Shown: piece after piece, positions 7,343 to 15,613 of the stretch | Layout: each line of letters opens with the position of its first letter | Numbering within the stretch: the first letter of the stretch is position 1 | Assembly (NCBI GenBank): GCA_020445415.1 | Contig: JAGRGP010000055.1 | Coordinates: forward strand, 1 to 42,232 | DNA length: 42,232 bases | From: Gammaproteobacteria bacterium | GTDB lineage: Bacteria; Pseudomonadota; Gammaproteobacteria; Chromatiales; Chromatiaceae | Reading direction: 5' to 3' | Notes under the pieces: model-generated | What the model saw: only the letters and a program-made list of their open reading frames with translations | Told to the model about the DNA's origin: nothing | The model's database searches: none | Program-made: the position numbers and the translations under genes

Positions 7343-7532
7343 GTAAGTGTCGTGCAATGTGACCTGTCAGGCTCCATATTGTAACCTGCCGGTACACCCC
7401 GACTCCCTCCGGCTGAGATCACGAGCCCGAGCTCCCAATTCTTGGCATGCCCAAGTACGATGATGGGAAAGGGCGCACCGGTTTTGAGAATCCTTCCCGG
7501 TCGTGGCGGAGGCCGTCTTACACCAGGGTTGG

Positions 7533-7548
7533 CCAGTTGAGTAACTGG
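7533..7548. promoter_or_regulatory. Palindrome upstream of the MoxR-type gene
   Basis: CCAGTTGAGTAACTGG is a perfect 6-base inverted repeat around GAGT, ending 33 bases before the MoxR-type start codon. It could be an operator or a small RNA stem. The rest of the 7343-7581 gap shows nothing I can name. Confidence 0.35.
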
Positions 7549-7581
7549 TTATGCTAGCAATATATTAAACTTGGAGATGTA

Positions 7582-8625
7582 ATGCGCCCCACCCAGTTGC
7601 TAACCGTTCTCGACCTCGAATGGAAAAGTACCCGCGAGGGTCACCACACGCCCGTGATGTTGTGGGGACCCCCCGGTGTGGGAAAATCTCAATTGGTAGC
7701 CCAGGTTGCAGCGAGACATGAAATCCCGGTAATCGATATCAGGCTCTCGCAGATGGAACCTAGTGACCTGCGCGGAATTCCGTTCCGCACGGGTGACCGA
7801 GTGGAATGGGCGATCCCCGCACTGCTTCCGGACCCCCAACGGCAAGGACCGGAAGGAATTCTTTTTCTCGATGAGATCACCTCGGCCCCCCCCGCGGTAT
7901 CCGCCGCCGCCTATCAGCTGATCCTCGATCGCAGGCTGGGCGAATACCAGGTGCCTCAACGCTGGGCGATCTTCGCGGCGGGAAACCGGCAAGGGGATCG
8001 AGGTGTAACTTATACAATGCCGGCGCCCCTCGCAAATCGCTTCTCGCACTTCGAGCTGGAGACGCACCTAGACGACTGGGTAGCTTGGGCCTATCTAAAT
8101 CAGATCGACGAGCGAATCATCGGCTTTCTGCGTTTTCGGCCTGAACTGCTGTTCGACTTCGATCCCGCACACAACCCGGTGGCTTTCCCCACACCCCGTT
8201 CCTGGGAGTTTGCCCACCGGGGGCTGCAGAAATTCTCTGCCCATCCTCAATTGTTGCAAGGCGCCCTGCAGGCCTGCGTGGGACCCGCCGCCGGAGTAGA
8301 GCTGCATGCCTTCGTGAATAGTCTCGACCAAATGCCCGACCTTGACGCCATCGTTGCCGGGGAAACGTTCAATGTACCCAGCGAAATCGACCTCCAGTAT
8401 GCTGTTGCGGCTGCCTTGGTAGGGCGTGCGATCCGAGCCCGGGGGAGCCCTGAGCAAAAACAGGCCATAGGTAACATCCTGGTGTACGCCGGCCACTTCC
8501 CCCAGCGCGAGATGGGGGTAATGCTGGTGTCCGACCTGCATCGCGCTATCGGAGGCATCCTGTTCGAGGTTCCCCAGTTTGCCGACTGGGCACAATCCAT
8601 ATCCGACGTCATGTTGTTCGAATGA
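7582..8625 (+). CDS. MoxR-type AAA+ ATPase
   Basis: 347 residues. Walker A GPPGVGKS at residues 29-36, Walker B ILFLDEI with Asp97/Glu98, sensor-1 Asn135 (FAAGNRQ) and the MoxR-typical LANRF at 150-154 are all present. These ATPases pair with VWA proteins to remodel, activate or insert metal into other proteins. The partner is the next gene. The ribosome site GGAG is 5 bases before the ATG. The target complex is unknown; the position in a dsr/sox region makes maturation of a sulfur-oxidation enzyme an attractive but untested idea. Confidence 0.92.
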   Translation: MRPTQLLTVLDLEWKSTREGHHTPVMLWGPPGVGKSQLVAQVAARHEIPVIDIRLSQMEPSDLRGIPFRTGDRVEWAIPALLPDPQRQGPEGILFLDEITSAPPAVSAAAYQLILDRRLGEYQVPQRWAIFAAGNRQGDRGVTYTMPAPLANRFSHFELETHLDDWVAWAYLNQIDERIIGFLRFRPELLFDFDPAHNPVAFPTPRSWEFAHRGLQKFSAHPQLLQGALQACVGPAAGVELHAFVNSLDQMPDLDAIVAGETFNVPSEIDLQYAVAAALVGRAIRARGSPEQKQAIGNILVYAGHFPQREMGVMLVSDLHRAIGGILFEVPQFADWAQSISDVMLFE

Positions 8626-8698
8626 GCGGCCGGCTATCAACTCCCCATCGGATCACGGTGAAACTGCCATCTCGCGGGCAGAGAGCGGAAACCTGAAC

Positions 8699-9925
8699 GT
8701 GGCGCGGGTTTCCATCGACACCAAGCTGGCAGCGGCTCGCACCCGGCTGATTCTCGACAAGCCCTTTCTGGGAGCGTTGGTGCTCCGGCTCCCCATGGAG
8801 GCGGTCGAATCCGATTGGTGCCCCACCACGGCCACCGACGCCCGCCGTTTCTACTACAACAGCGCCTATATCGATGCCCTATCGCTGGATGAAACGCAGT
8901 TTGTTCTGGCTCACGAGGCCCTTCATTGCGCCCTCTCCCATTTTGCTCGCCGCCAACACCGGACACGTCATCGCTGGGACCTCGCGTGTGACTATGCCAT
9001 CAATCCATTGTTAGTTGATGACGGCCTTACCGCACCTCCCGGCAGTTTGCTGCTAAACCAGTTCCGGGGCATGACAGCGGAAGAGATTTATCCGTTATTG
9101 GACGAGTTTGAGGATCAAGAAACCCTCGACAACCATGCCTATGACAGCACCAATCCTACTCAGGGCAGTGGTCAACACCAAAACCAGGAGTCGCGCTCGA
9201 CTCCGAATTCGGAGGCTAGGGAGAGCGAAGGTCAGCCCTCTTCCAGCACCTCGTCCGGTGAACCAACCTCGGAGCCAAAGCCGCTGACACCTGACGAACG
9301 CGAGACGCTGTCGGTGCAGTGGCAGCAACGCTTGGCGGGAGCGGCACAACAAGCGCTACAAGCAGGGAAGCTGGGTGGCGCACTGGCACGGATGATCGAC
9401 CATCTATTACAACCCCAGCTGCCTTGGCGCATGCTCTTGGCCCGTTATCTCAGCAGCAATGCGAGAGACGACTACAGCTTTATGCGACCGTCGCGGCGTG
9501 AGGGTGATTTCATCCTGCCCAGTCTTAGGAGCCACCAGATCGAGCTTGTGGTAGCCCTCGACACCAGTGGTTCGATTGGCGACAATGATTTCGAACAGTT
9601 TCTCAGCGAAATCGATGCCCTGAAAGGGCAGTTGCGTGCCCGGGTAACACTATTGGCCTGCGACGCGGCCCTAGCGGAAGGTAGCCCCTGGGTGTTTGAA
9701 GCCTGGGAGCCGTTACGCCTCCCCAGTGACTTCCGAGGGGGTGGTGGGACGCAATTTTCACCGGTTTTTGATTGGGTTGAAAGCCAAACCATGCAACCGG
9801 ATACACTGGTGTACTTTACGGATGCGGAAGGCCGGTTTCCCGACAGCGAGCCTCACTATCCGGTCATCTGGCTGGTAAAAGGCAAAGCGAAGGTCCCCTG
9901 GGGGCAACGAATTCAACTGAACTAA
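8699..9925 (+). CDS. VWA-like protein with zinc-peptidase-like N-terminal domain (DUF2201 type)
   Basis: 408 residues from the GTG at 8699, the start that fits the family opening (TKLAAARTRLILDKPFLGAL). The N-terminal domain has an HEXXH motif (HEALH, residues 72-76) followed by CALSHFARR, as in putative metallopeptidases of this family. A polar low-complexity linker covers about 145-200. The C-terminal VWA-like domain has the MIDAS motif DTSGS at 288-292 and a later GGGGTQF loop. It is the partner of the preceding MoxR ATPase. A 25-codon reading frame (8622-8696) starts inside the MoxR stop (ATGA) and ends 2 bases before this GTG, which could couple translation. Whether the peptidase is active is not known. 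Confidence 0.87.
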   Translation: MARVSIDTKLAAARTRLILDKPFLGALVLRLPMEAVESDWCPTTATDARRFYYNSAYIDALSLDETQFVLAHEALHCALSHFARRQHRTRHRWDLACDYAINPLLVDDGLTAPPGSLLLNQFRGMTAEEIYPLLDEFEDQETLDNHAYDSTNPTQGSGQHQNQESRSTPNSEARESEGQPSSSTSSGEPTSEPKPLTPDERETLSVQWQQRLAGAAQQALQAGKLGGALARMIDHLLQPQLPWRMLLARYLSSNARDDYSFMRPSRREGDFILPSLRSHQIELVVALDTSGSIGDNDFEQFLSEIDALKGQLRARVTLLACDAALAEGSPWVFEAWEPLRLPSDFRGGGGTQFSPVFDWVESQTMQPDTLVYFTDAEGRFPDSEPHYPVIWLVKGKAKVPWGQRIQLN

Positions 9926-9951
9926 TCCGCGGATTTCCGGTCTCCAAACCC

Positions 9952-11445
9952 ATGGCAAATACGATTCACAATTGCTGGCTCATGCGCCTTAGGCCCACGT
10001 GGCTGGTAGCGTTAGTTGTCTATTCCCTAGCCTTCGCAACACCCGGATACGCCGACAATCTGGCGCTTCCTGAGATTGGTGATCCTTCCGGTAATCTCAT
10101 TAGTCCGTCTCAAGAACGCCGCTTCGGCCAAGCCTTTATGCGCAGCGTACGGGCCACCCAGCCGGTGGTCACCGATCCATGGATGGCCAGTTACATACAA
10201 TCCCTGGGAAATCAGCTGGTGAACAACAGCAACGCCGGCGGTCGCAGCTTTCATTTCTTTCTTATTGACGAGCCACAGCTCAACGCCTTCGCCGGGCCAG
10301 GAGGTTACATCGGCGTCTATACCGGCCTGATTACCACAACAGAGACAGAGAGCGAATTGGCATCAGTCATAGCTCACGAAATTGCCCATGTTACCCAGAA
10401 TCATTTGCTCAGGACCTTCGATGCGGTACAGCGCATGAGCCTCCCGGTCGCGGCACTTGCAATTGCCGCGCTGGTTATCGGGTCCGCGCTAGACCATCCG
10501 GAGGCCGGAGTCGCTACCGCAAGCGGGCTGCAGGCCGGTCTGGCGCAACGCCAGATCAACTTTACCCGGTCGAATGAGCAGGAGGCGGACAGTATTGGCA
10601 TCGACACCCTGGCGAACAGCGGCTTTGACCCCCAATCCATGCCTGTGTTCTTCGAGCGTATGGGGCAAGCGACCCGGCTCTACGACGATGGCCGCCTGCC
10701 TGAGTTTCTGCGCACCCACCCGGTAACTACCAATCGGATCGCGGACGCCCGGGGCAGAGCAGGCAACTATCCCTATCGTCAAAGACCGGATAGCCTCGAC
10801 TACCATCTATTGCGCGCCATTCTGAAAAACCGGCAATTCAACAACAGTAAAGACTCGGTCAAGTACTTTCGGGAGACCCTCGCCAGCCATCGTTACCGTA
10901 ACGAAGAGGCCCAGCGATTCGGTTATGTCCTGGCATTGATTGACGATCGCCAATATACAAAAGCCTCTGATCTACTAAAGAGTTTGTTGTTACAGCGGCC
11001 GGAACAGATCGCCTACATCATTACCCAGGCGCAGCTCCTGAATAAGTCGGGAAAACCCGGGGAGGGAGCACAAACGCTAAAAGATGGGCTGGACCTCTAT
11101 CCCGGCAACTACCCGCTTACCATTTACTATGCAGAATCACTGTTAGATCTCGGCAAGTCTCGAGAGGCTCTCGAACTACTGGAAAAGCAACTGCGTGCCC
11201 GTCCCGAGGATGAAGCCGTACTTCGATTGCTGGCCAAGGCTGCTGGGGATTCCGGACAAATTTCCCTGGGGCATGAGTATTTGGCTGAGTATTACTACCA
11301 AACCGGATCACTCGAAGCAGCGGTGCAGCAACTGCGCATTGCACTAAAAAATAGTGCGGATGACTATTACATGGATGCCCGTATTACGGCACGACTACGG
11401 ACTATGGAGGAAGAGTTAGCTGACCTTAAGAAGCGCTCGGAGTAA
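9952..11445 (+). CDS. bepA: BepA-type periplasmic M48 metalloprotease/chaperone with TPR domain
   Basis: 497 residues, close to E. coli BepA (487). BepA assists LptD assembly at the outer membrane and degrades misfolded outer-membrane proteins. A signal peptide ends near ATPGYA (residue 34). The zinc site is HEIAH at 142-146 with a third ligand in NEQEADSIG (about Glu211) and the regulatory His in RTHPVTTNR (His256). The C-terminal 220 residues are TPR-like helices. The start codon lacks a good ribosome site; an ATG ten codons downstream (9982) also keeps the signal peptide. It begins 26 bases after the VWA gene, so it may be read through from it. Confidence 0.92.
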   Translation: MANTIHNCWLMRLRPTWLVALVVYSLAFATPGYADNLALPEIGDPSGNLISPSQERRFGQAFMRSVRATQPVVTDPWMASYIQSLGNQLVNNSNAGGRSFHFFLIDEPQLNAFAGPGGYIGVYTGLITTTETESELASVIAHEIAHVTQNHLLRTFDAVQRMSLPVAALAIAALVIGSALDHPEAGVATASGLQAGLAQRQINFTRSNEQEADSIGIDTLANSGFDPQSMPVFFERMGQATRLYDDGRLPEFLRTHPVTTNRIADARGRAGNYPYRQRPDSLDYHLLRAILKNRQFNNSKDSVKYFRETLASHRYRNEEAQRFGYVLALIDDRQYTKASDLLKSLLLQRPEQIAYIITQAQLLNKSGKPGEGAQTLKDGLDLYPGNYPLTIYYAESLLDLGKSREALELLEKQLRARPEDEAVLRLLAKAAGDSGQISLGHEYLAEYYYQTGSLEAAVQQLRIALKNSADDYYMDARITARLRTMEEELADLKKRSE

Positions 11446-11766
11446 CCAGGTGGTATCAGTTCCAAAAGGCACCGGCACCGTTGTGACGGCTCAGACACCC
11501 ACACATCGGAGACTTGCCATATCGCTGTCATCCGGTATGCTAATGTCAACACCCGCTTGTGCTAACCAACCCATCTGACTTTTACACAATTACGAAACGG
11601 TCTACTGAATACGGCAAGTGTCGGCATGGACACGACTCGCCGGAGACGGGAGGTACAAAACAATAGTAAGAATTGAGAGACAGGCCGGAAGTAAAAACCC
11701 ATTTAGCTATTCCGGCCGGAATACACAATGACAATATCATGCTCAATTTAAACAACCAGGAGTGAA
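11446..11766 (+). promoter_or_regulatory. Intergenic region and presumed soxYZ leader
   Basis: A 321-base gap. Near the gene it holds an inverted repeat, GGCCGGAA (11683-11690) with TTCCGGCC (11710-11717), separated by 19 bases, about 50 bases before soxY. This could be an operator or a leader stem. I see no convincing gene and no clear -35/-10 pair. Confidence 0.4.
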
Positions 11767-12246
11767 ATGATGGAAACTGACGTTAAACGAAGAATCATGT
11801 TGAAGGGCTCGCTGGCGGTGGGAGTTCTGGGGGTAGCGGCGGGGGCTGGCTTGTTGACTCCCAGAGTGGTGTTGGCAGCCTGGCCGAAGGAGGCGTTTGC
11901 GGCCAAGATGATGCCGGAGATGCTGCAGGCCCTGTTGGGCAGTGATAGTGCCCAAGAGAGCGGCGAGATCAAGATCAAGGCGCCGGATATTGCCGAGAAT
12001 GGCGCGGTGGTGCCCATTACCGTATCCACGGAACTGGCCGGTGCCTCGTCTATCGCGGTGATCGCGGTCAACAACCCGGCGCCGCTGGTAGCCAGTTATG
12101 AACTGGGCGAAGGGACCGAGGGGTTTGTTTCGACCCGCATCAAGATGGGTAAGAGCGGCGACGTGGTTGCGGTAGTCAAGGCGGATGGCAAACTGTACAG
12201 CGCCAAGAAGGAGGTGAAGGTCACCATCGGCGGTTGCGGAGGCTAA
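11767..12246 (+). CDS. soxY: Sulfur-carrier subunit SoxY
   Basis: 159 residues. SoxY is the periplasmic protein whose C-terminal cysteine carries the thiosulfate-derived sulfur through the Sox cycle. The C-terminus is exactly GGCGG, the swinging-arm motif. The N-terminus is a twin-arginine signal (KRRIMLKGS, hydrophobic run, cleavage near VLAAW), as expected because SoxY is exported folded with SoxZ. The ribosome site is AGGAG. No soxA, soxX, soxB or soxCD is nearby; organisms with a dsr system typically lack soxCD and keep sox genes in scattered clusters. Confidence 0.97.
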   Translation: MMETDVKRRIMLKGSLAVGVLGVAAGAGLLTPRVVLAAWPKEAFAAKMMPEMLQALLGSDSAQESGEIKIKAPDIAENGAVVPITVSTELAGASSIAVIAVNNPAPLVASYELGEGTEGFVSTRIKMGKSGDVVAVVKADGKLYSAKKEVKVTIGGCGG

Positions 12247-12330
12247 GCCGGGGAGGGAATTTTGTATCCGGTGAACTCCCGGCCCAGGGCCGGACAGGTT
12301 TGATATTCGAGAATTCAGAGGAAAGCAACA

Positions 12331-12648
12331 ATGGCGAAGAAATCCATCAAGATCAGGGCTAGCCTGAAAGATGACGTGACCACGGTAAAGGCATTGATGA
12401 CCCATCCCATGGAGACCGGCGCCCGCAAGGATAAGAAGAGCGGCGAGACGATTCCGGCCCATTTCATCCAGGAAGTGACCTGTGAATCGGGAGGCAAGAA
12501 TCTACTGACCGCTTATTGGAGCGGAGGTGTTTCCCAGAACCCTTACCTCTCCTTCAAATTCAAGGGAGGTAACAAAGGGGACAAATTGACCCTCAGCTGG
12601 GTGGACAACAAGGGAGAATCAGATTCCGCAGAGGTCGAAATCGGCTAG
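12331..12648 (+). CDS. soxZ: Thiosulfate oxidation carrier subunit SoxZ
   Basis: 105 residues, the normal length. SoxZ forms the heterodimer with SoxY and has no signal peptide of its own, being co-exported with SoxY. The beta-sandwich sequence pattern is typical: IKIRASLKDD at the start, THPMETGARKD, IPAHFIQEV, and the final strand pair LTLSWVDNKGES. It lies 84 bases after soxY with its own ribosome site (AGAGGAAAG), and is followed by a strong hairpin, so the two genes form a complete unit. Confidence 0.97.
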   Translation: MAKKSIKIRASLKDDVTTVKALMTHPMETGARKDKKSGETIPAHFIQEVTCESGGKNLLTAYWSGGVSQNPYLSFKFKGGNKGDKLTLSWVDNKGESDSAEVEIG

Positions 12649-12671
12649 CGAGTGGCAGTGCCCGATTCCTG

Positions 12672-12698
12672 GCCTGCTCTCGGTCTTCGAGAGCAGGC
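12672..12698 (+). terminator. Terminator-like hairpin after soxZ
   Basis: GCCTGCTCTCG (12672-12682) and CGAGAGCAGGC (12688-12698) form a perfect 11-base stem with a 5-base loop, 24 bases after the soxZ stop. A short CCCTTTG follows rather than a full U-run. It also lies beyond the end of the convergent minus-strand operon. Confidence 0.7.
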
Positions 12699-12754
12699 GC
12701 CCTTTGCCACCACCGCCAGCAGCAACATGCAGAACGACAGTCAGATTACGCTCT

Positions 12755-13756
12755 TCACCCCGACTGCTTGTTTTCCTCGTCAGTATCGAAAACAAAATCC
12801 AAATCATCGTCAAGTGCGACCAGTTCATCACCTAGGTCCGACTCGTCCAAAGGTTCGGCTAAGTCCGGGCCAGGCTCTTGAAGCTCATCCGAGATCATAT
12901 CAAATTCCTCATGTAGCTCCGCCAGCAGCTGCTCATTGTCGGCAGTCTCGTCCGGATGATCGTCTGTTTCTGGTTTCGGTTGAGCGGCGGCTGGTTGATC
13001 TTGGATTGCGGCAAGCTCAGGCTCAGTCTCAAGGTCATCCGCTTGTTCCGCGTTGCTAACCCATTCCCCTTGGTCGAGTGATGCGTGAGGTCCATCACCA
13101 TCCTGGGTCAAAATACCCCCATCCGGCGACATTACCCCAGACACAGCTCCCACCTTATCGCTAGGCACTGACGGCGCCTCCGGCTCGTTGGAACTATCCA
13201 CCCCCTGGGAGTCACTGGGCTGATCTTCTCGATTGCCGCCACCATACATGGAAGAATATTCATTGAGCATACGCCCCATCGTCTCCATGGTGACGCCAAG
13301 CTCAGTCTTTAACCGCTCATTTTCATCGCGAAGATGCTCCAGATCCGCTGTCTGGTCATCCTGAACCGACTTGTCCCCGGGTGCCGGAATCGGTAGTTTC
13401 CGGTAAGGGGCAAGCGTGGCTTCAACCACGGTATTGATATTCGCAAGCGCGCTTGCATCCCTTCTCAGGTAGAGATTGATCAATGCCTGGTAAAGGCGCT
13501 TCTCTTCTCGTCCCATTTCATCGGCAACCGCTTCCGCAGTTTCCGGAGGGAGGAAATAGCACTGCTGCAAAAGCTCACGCGTCTCATTGTGCCGACGTTC
13601 ATCATCATCTTTAATTCGCGAAATCAGCCCCCGTACCGCCGCTCGCTCCCTACGCTTTCTGACCATGGACAAAGCCACAATCACCAGCAGTACCACCAAG
13701 CATACCAGCAGTGTCTCCACGAAAAAGAGTAACAACAGCGTATTGATCTCAGTCAC
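12755..13756 (-). CDS. Membrane-anchored acidic protein, 333 aa, unknown function
   Basis: GTG start at 13756, overlapping the end of the VWA gene by 8 bases, with GAGGAG just upstream. Residues 5-33 are one membrane segment followed by an RKRRER stop-transfer cluster, so most of the protein faces the cytoplasm. A helical domain follows (about 35-125), then a short coiled coil (about 136-165), then a long acidic, Pro/Asp/Glu-rich and probably disordered tail. I do not recognise it. Coupling to the VWA membrane protein suggests a shared complex in the inner membrane. Confidence 0.8.
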   Translation of the reverse strand: MTEINTLLLLFFVETLLVCLVVLLVIVALSMVRKRRERAAVRGLISRIKDDDERRHNETRELLQQCYFLPPETAEAVADEMGREEKRLYQALINLYLRRDASALANINTVVEATLAPYRKLPIPAPGDKSVQDDQTADLEHLRDENERLKTELGVTMETMGRMLNEYSSMYGGGNREDQPSDSQGVDSSNEPEAPSVPSDKVGAVSGVMSPDGGILTQDGDGPHASLDQGEWVSNAEQADDLETEPELAAIQDQPAAAQPKPETDDHPDETADNEQLLAELHEEFDMISDELQEPGPDLAEPLDESDLGDELVALDDDLDFVFDTDEENKQSG

Positions 13757-15554
13757 TCTTTGACTCCTCGATTTTCAGTCCCGTCCCGATCAAGGCTACC
13801 TCATTCTTTAGCTTTCTGCGTAACAGCCAAAATGTGAGCGACGCGGCGATGAGCACCAACAAATTGACCCCCCCAAATACCAGTGCCATATCGACCCATG
13901 ACTCGTCCGGCGCATCGGTGCTGGGCACAGCGGGCTTGACTTCCGCCTCCAAGGGCGATGGAGGTGGAGGGGGTGGAAGCCTCCTGCCTTGGATGGAAAC
14001 CGGATCCAGCTTCACATCCAGAGGGCTTCCCGACAAGGCAACGGCAATCAGATGAAGATGCAGCCGCCAATCGCCCGTTAATGCGGACGGGTCTACTACG
14101 ACCTGCCACTCTTGCCCATCCACTGTAGGGGTAACTGGCCTGACTTCGCTCGTCCTCCCTTCCGGAATCAGCTCTGCGGCCAAACGAAAAGAATCCGGCT
14201 GCAGCAGTTGATTTTCGATCCTTAAGTTGATCTTAACCGCTCCGTCCTGGCCATCTCCGTAGTCGGTGTCCCAATCAAACCAGGGAAGGAGTTCGAAAGT
14301 CTGTTTCTGTTGCCGTTGAAAAGTTCGGCCTTCCGCGCTCAGGGTCAGTTCCACCAGCCCCGGCTCTAGCTGGTTAGCACCAACGCCCAGGGTAAACTGC
14401 CCGTCACCTGCAGTTTGATCCCCGCGCTGTCCGTCATCAAACAACGGCTGCGGCTCCTTCGTCCCTTGCCGGTCCTTTTCCACCGCCTGCAGATTAATGA
14501 GTTCCAAAAATGAGCTGCTGGTAATCGGTTCTCCGTCCTCCGAGAAATGCACCAACAGCGGCAACTGCTCGCCCACTACCATCCGGCCGGGGAGCTCGGT
14601 ACTGTGCATCCTGAGATCTGTTACTACCAGCACTCGGTTATCCGGATCGAGATCGGCAAGGATTTGCCACTCTCCGGATTGTGGCTTCGAAATAGTGAGT
14701 AGGTCGTATCCCTCATCACGGTGCCAATTTACATTGGCGGGCGCCTCCGCGGACCCGAAAGTCTGCCCGGTCGGATCGGTTACCTGGCTCGGCGGCGCGC
14801 CGTCGGCACGAAAGATCAACAGCGTTGCCTCGTCGATGCTCTCATCAAGTTGAAACCGGTTATCCACCAACGGAACCGCATCGGGACGCCCGACTTTTTC
14901 GAACAAACGCATAAAGACCCGTTGTAGTTTGTCCGCACTATCCACCTGTTCGTACCAGCCATCGGTCTCCACCGAAAGGAGTCTCATTAACTGGTGATCC
15001 GCCCTCTCGGACAAAGCAATGGTGTGCACTCGAACGCCGTATTTCTGTAACCGGGATAACAACTCACTCGCAATCCGATCTCGGGAAGCGGCACTCTCCG
15101 TGGCTTGTTTCGATACATCGACCATGCCGTCGGTTAACAATATTAGATGGCGTATCCCCTGAGATGAATGCTCCTCCCAATCTGCCGTCGACCGGCGTAA
15201 CGCCTCCTCGATGTCGGTAAATTGCCCCCGTGAATGAATCTCTGCCGCTCCCTTGCGCGCCTTTTCTCGCCACGCTTCATCCACCGTGCCCAGGGGCACC
15301 TGCATATTCACATACTGACCGAAGGTCCAAATTCCAGCGCGCGACTCGGCCGGCAACAGCTCCACTAACAGCCGCAATGCCGGGCGCCTGAGGTAGGCTG
15401 GGTCGTTCTGTTTCATGCTACCCGAGATATCGATCAATACCCGGGTATCCAACAAAGCCTGTTCCGGCGACCCGGCGACAGATGTTATCACCGGTGACAG
15501 CAGCAGCATGACTCCAACAGATAAGGCAGATAGCAAACGGTAGTACACGGACAA
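13749..15554 (-). CDS. Membrane-anchored periplasmic VWA-domain protein, 601 aa
   Basis: Signal peptide (residues 1-28), then a VWA domain from about 35 with the MIDAS motif DISGS at 42-46 and a later LLTDGMVD. After it come beta-rich, Ig-like segments (about 235-520), a proline-rich linker (PPPPPPSP) and a single membrane span near 563-587 with a basic cytoplasmic tail. The layout resembles a family of VWA proteins known from Vibrio and Shewanella (TIGR03503-like), though this assignment is from memory. The start is TTG at 15554 (GGAG 4 bases upstream) or GTG at 15548. Co-transcribed with the acyltransferase upstream and the acidic membrane protein downstream. Ligand and role unknown. Confidence 0.85.
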   Translation of the reverse strand: MSVYYRLLSALSVGVMLLLSPVITSVAGSPEQALLDTRVLIDISGSMKQNDPAYLRRPALRLLVELLPAESRAGIWTFGQYVNMQVPLGTVDEAWREKARKGAAEIHSRGQFTDIEEALRRSTADWEEHSSQGIRHLILLTDGMVDVSKQATESAASRDRIASELLSRLQKYGVRVHTIALSERADHQLMRLLSVETDGWYEQVDSADKLQRVFMRLFEKVGRPDAVPLVDNRFQLDESIDEATLLIFRADGAPPSQVTDPTGQTFGSAEAPANVNWHRDEGYDLLTISKPQSGEWQILADLDPDNRVLVVTDLRMHSTELPGRMVVGEQLPLLVHFSEDGEPITSSSFLELINLQAVEKDRQGTKEPQPLFDDGQRGDQTAGDGQFTLGVGANQLEPGLVELTLSAEGRTFQRQQKQTFELLPWFDWDTDYGDGQDGAVKINLRIENQLLQPDSFRLAAELIPEGRTSEVRPVTPTVDGQEWQVVVDPSALTGDWRLHLHLIAVALSGSPLDVKLDPVSIQGRRLPPPPPPSPLEAEVKPAVPSTDAPDESWVDMALVFGGVNLLVLIAASLTFWLLRRKLKNEVALIGTGLKIEESKSD

Positions 15555-15576
15555 GTGTCTCCAGCGGGCCTCAGGG

Positions 15577-15587
15577 CCAGTAACTGG
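15577..15587. promoter_or_regulatory. Short palindrome upstream of the VWA gene
   Basis: CCAGTAACTGG, a 5-base inverted repeat around one base, between the acyltransferase stop and the VWA start. It resembles the palindrome at 7533-7548 before the other VWA-linked operon. Confidence 0.25.
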
Positions 15588-15613
15588 TTTAACGGCCGAA
15601 GAATAAAAAGACT

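Noticed and set aside
9095-9432. Minus-strand frames over the VWA linker
   Set aside because: They overlie the low-complexity linker of the VWA gene; no start signals or family features.
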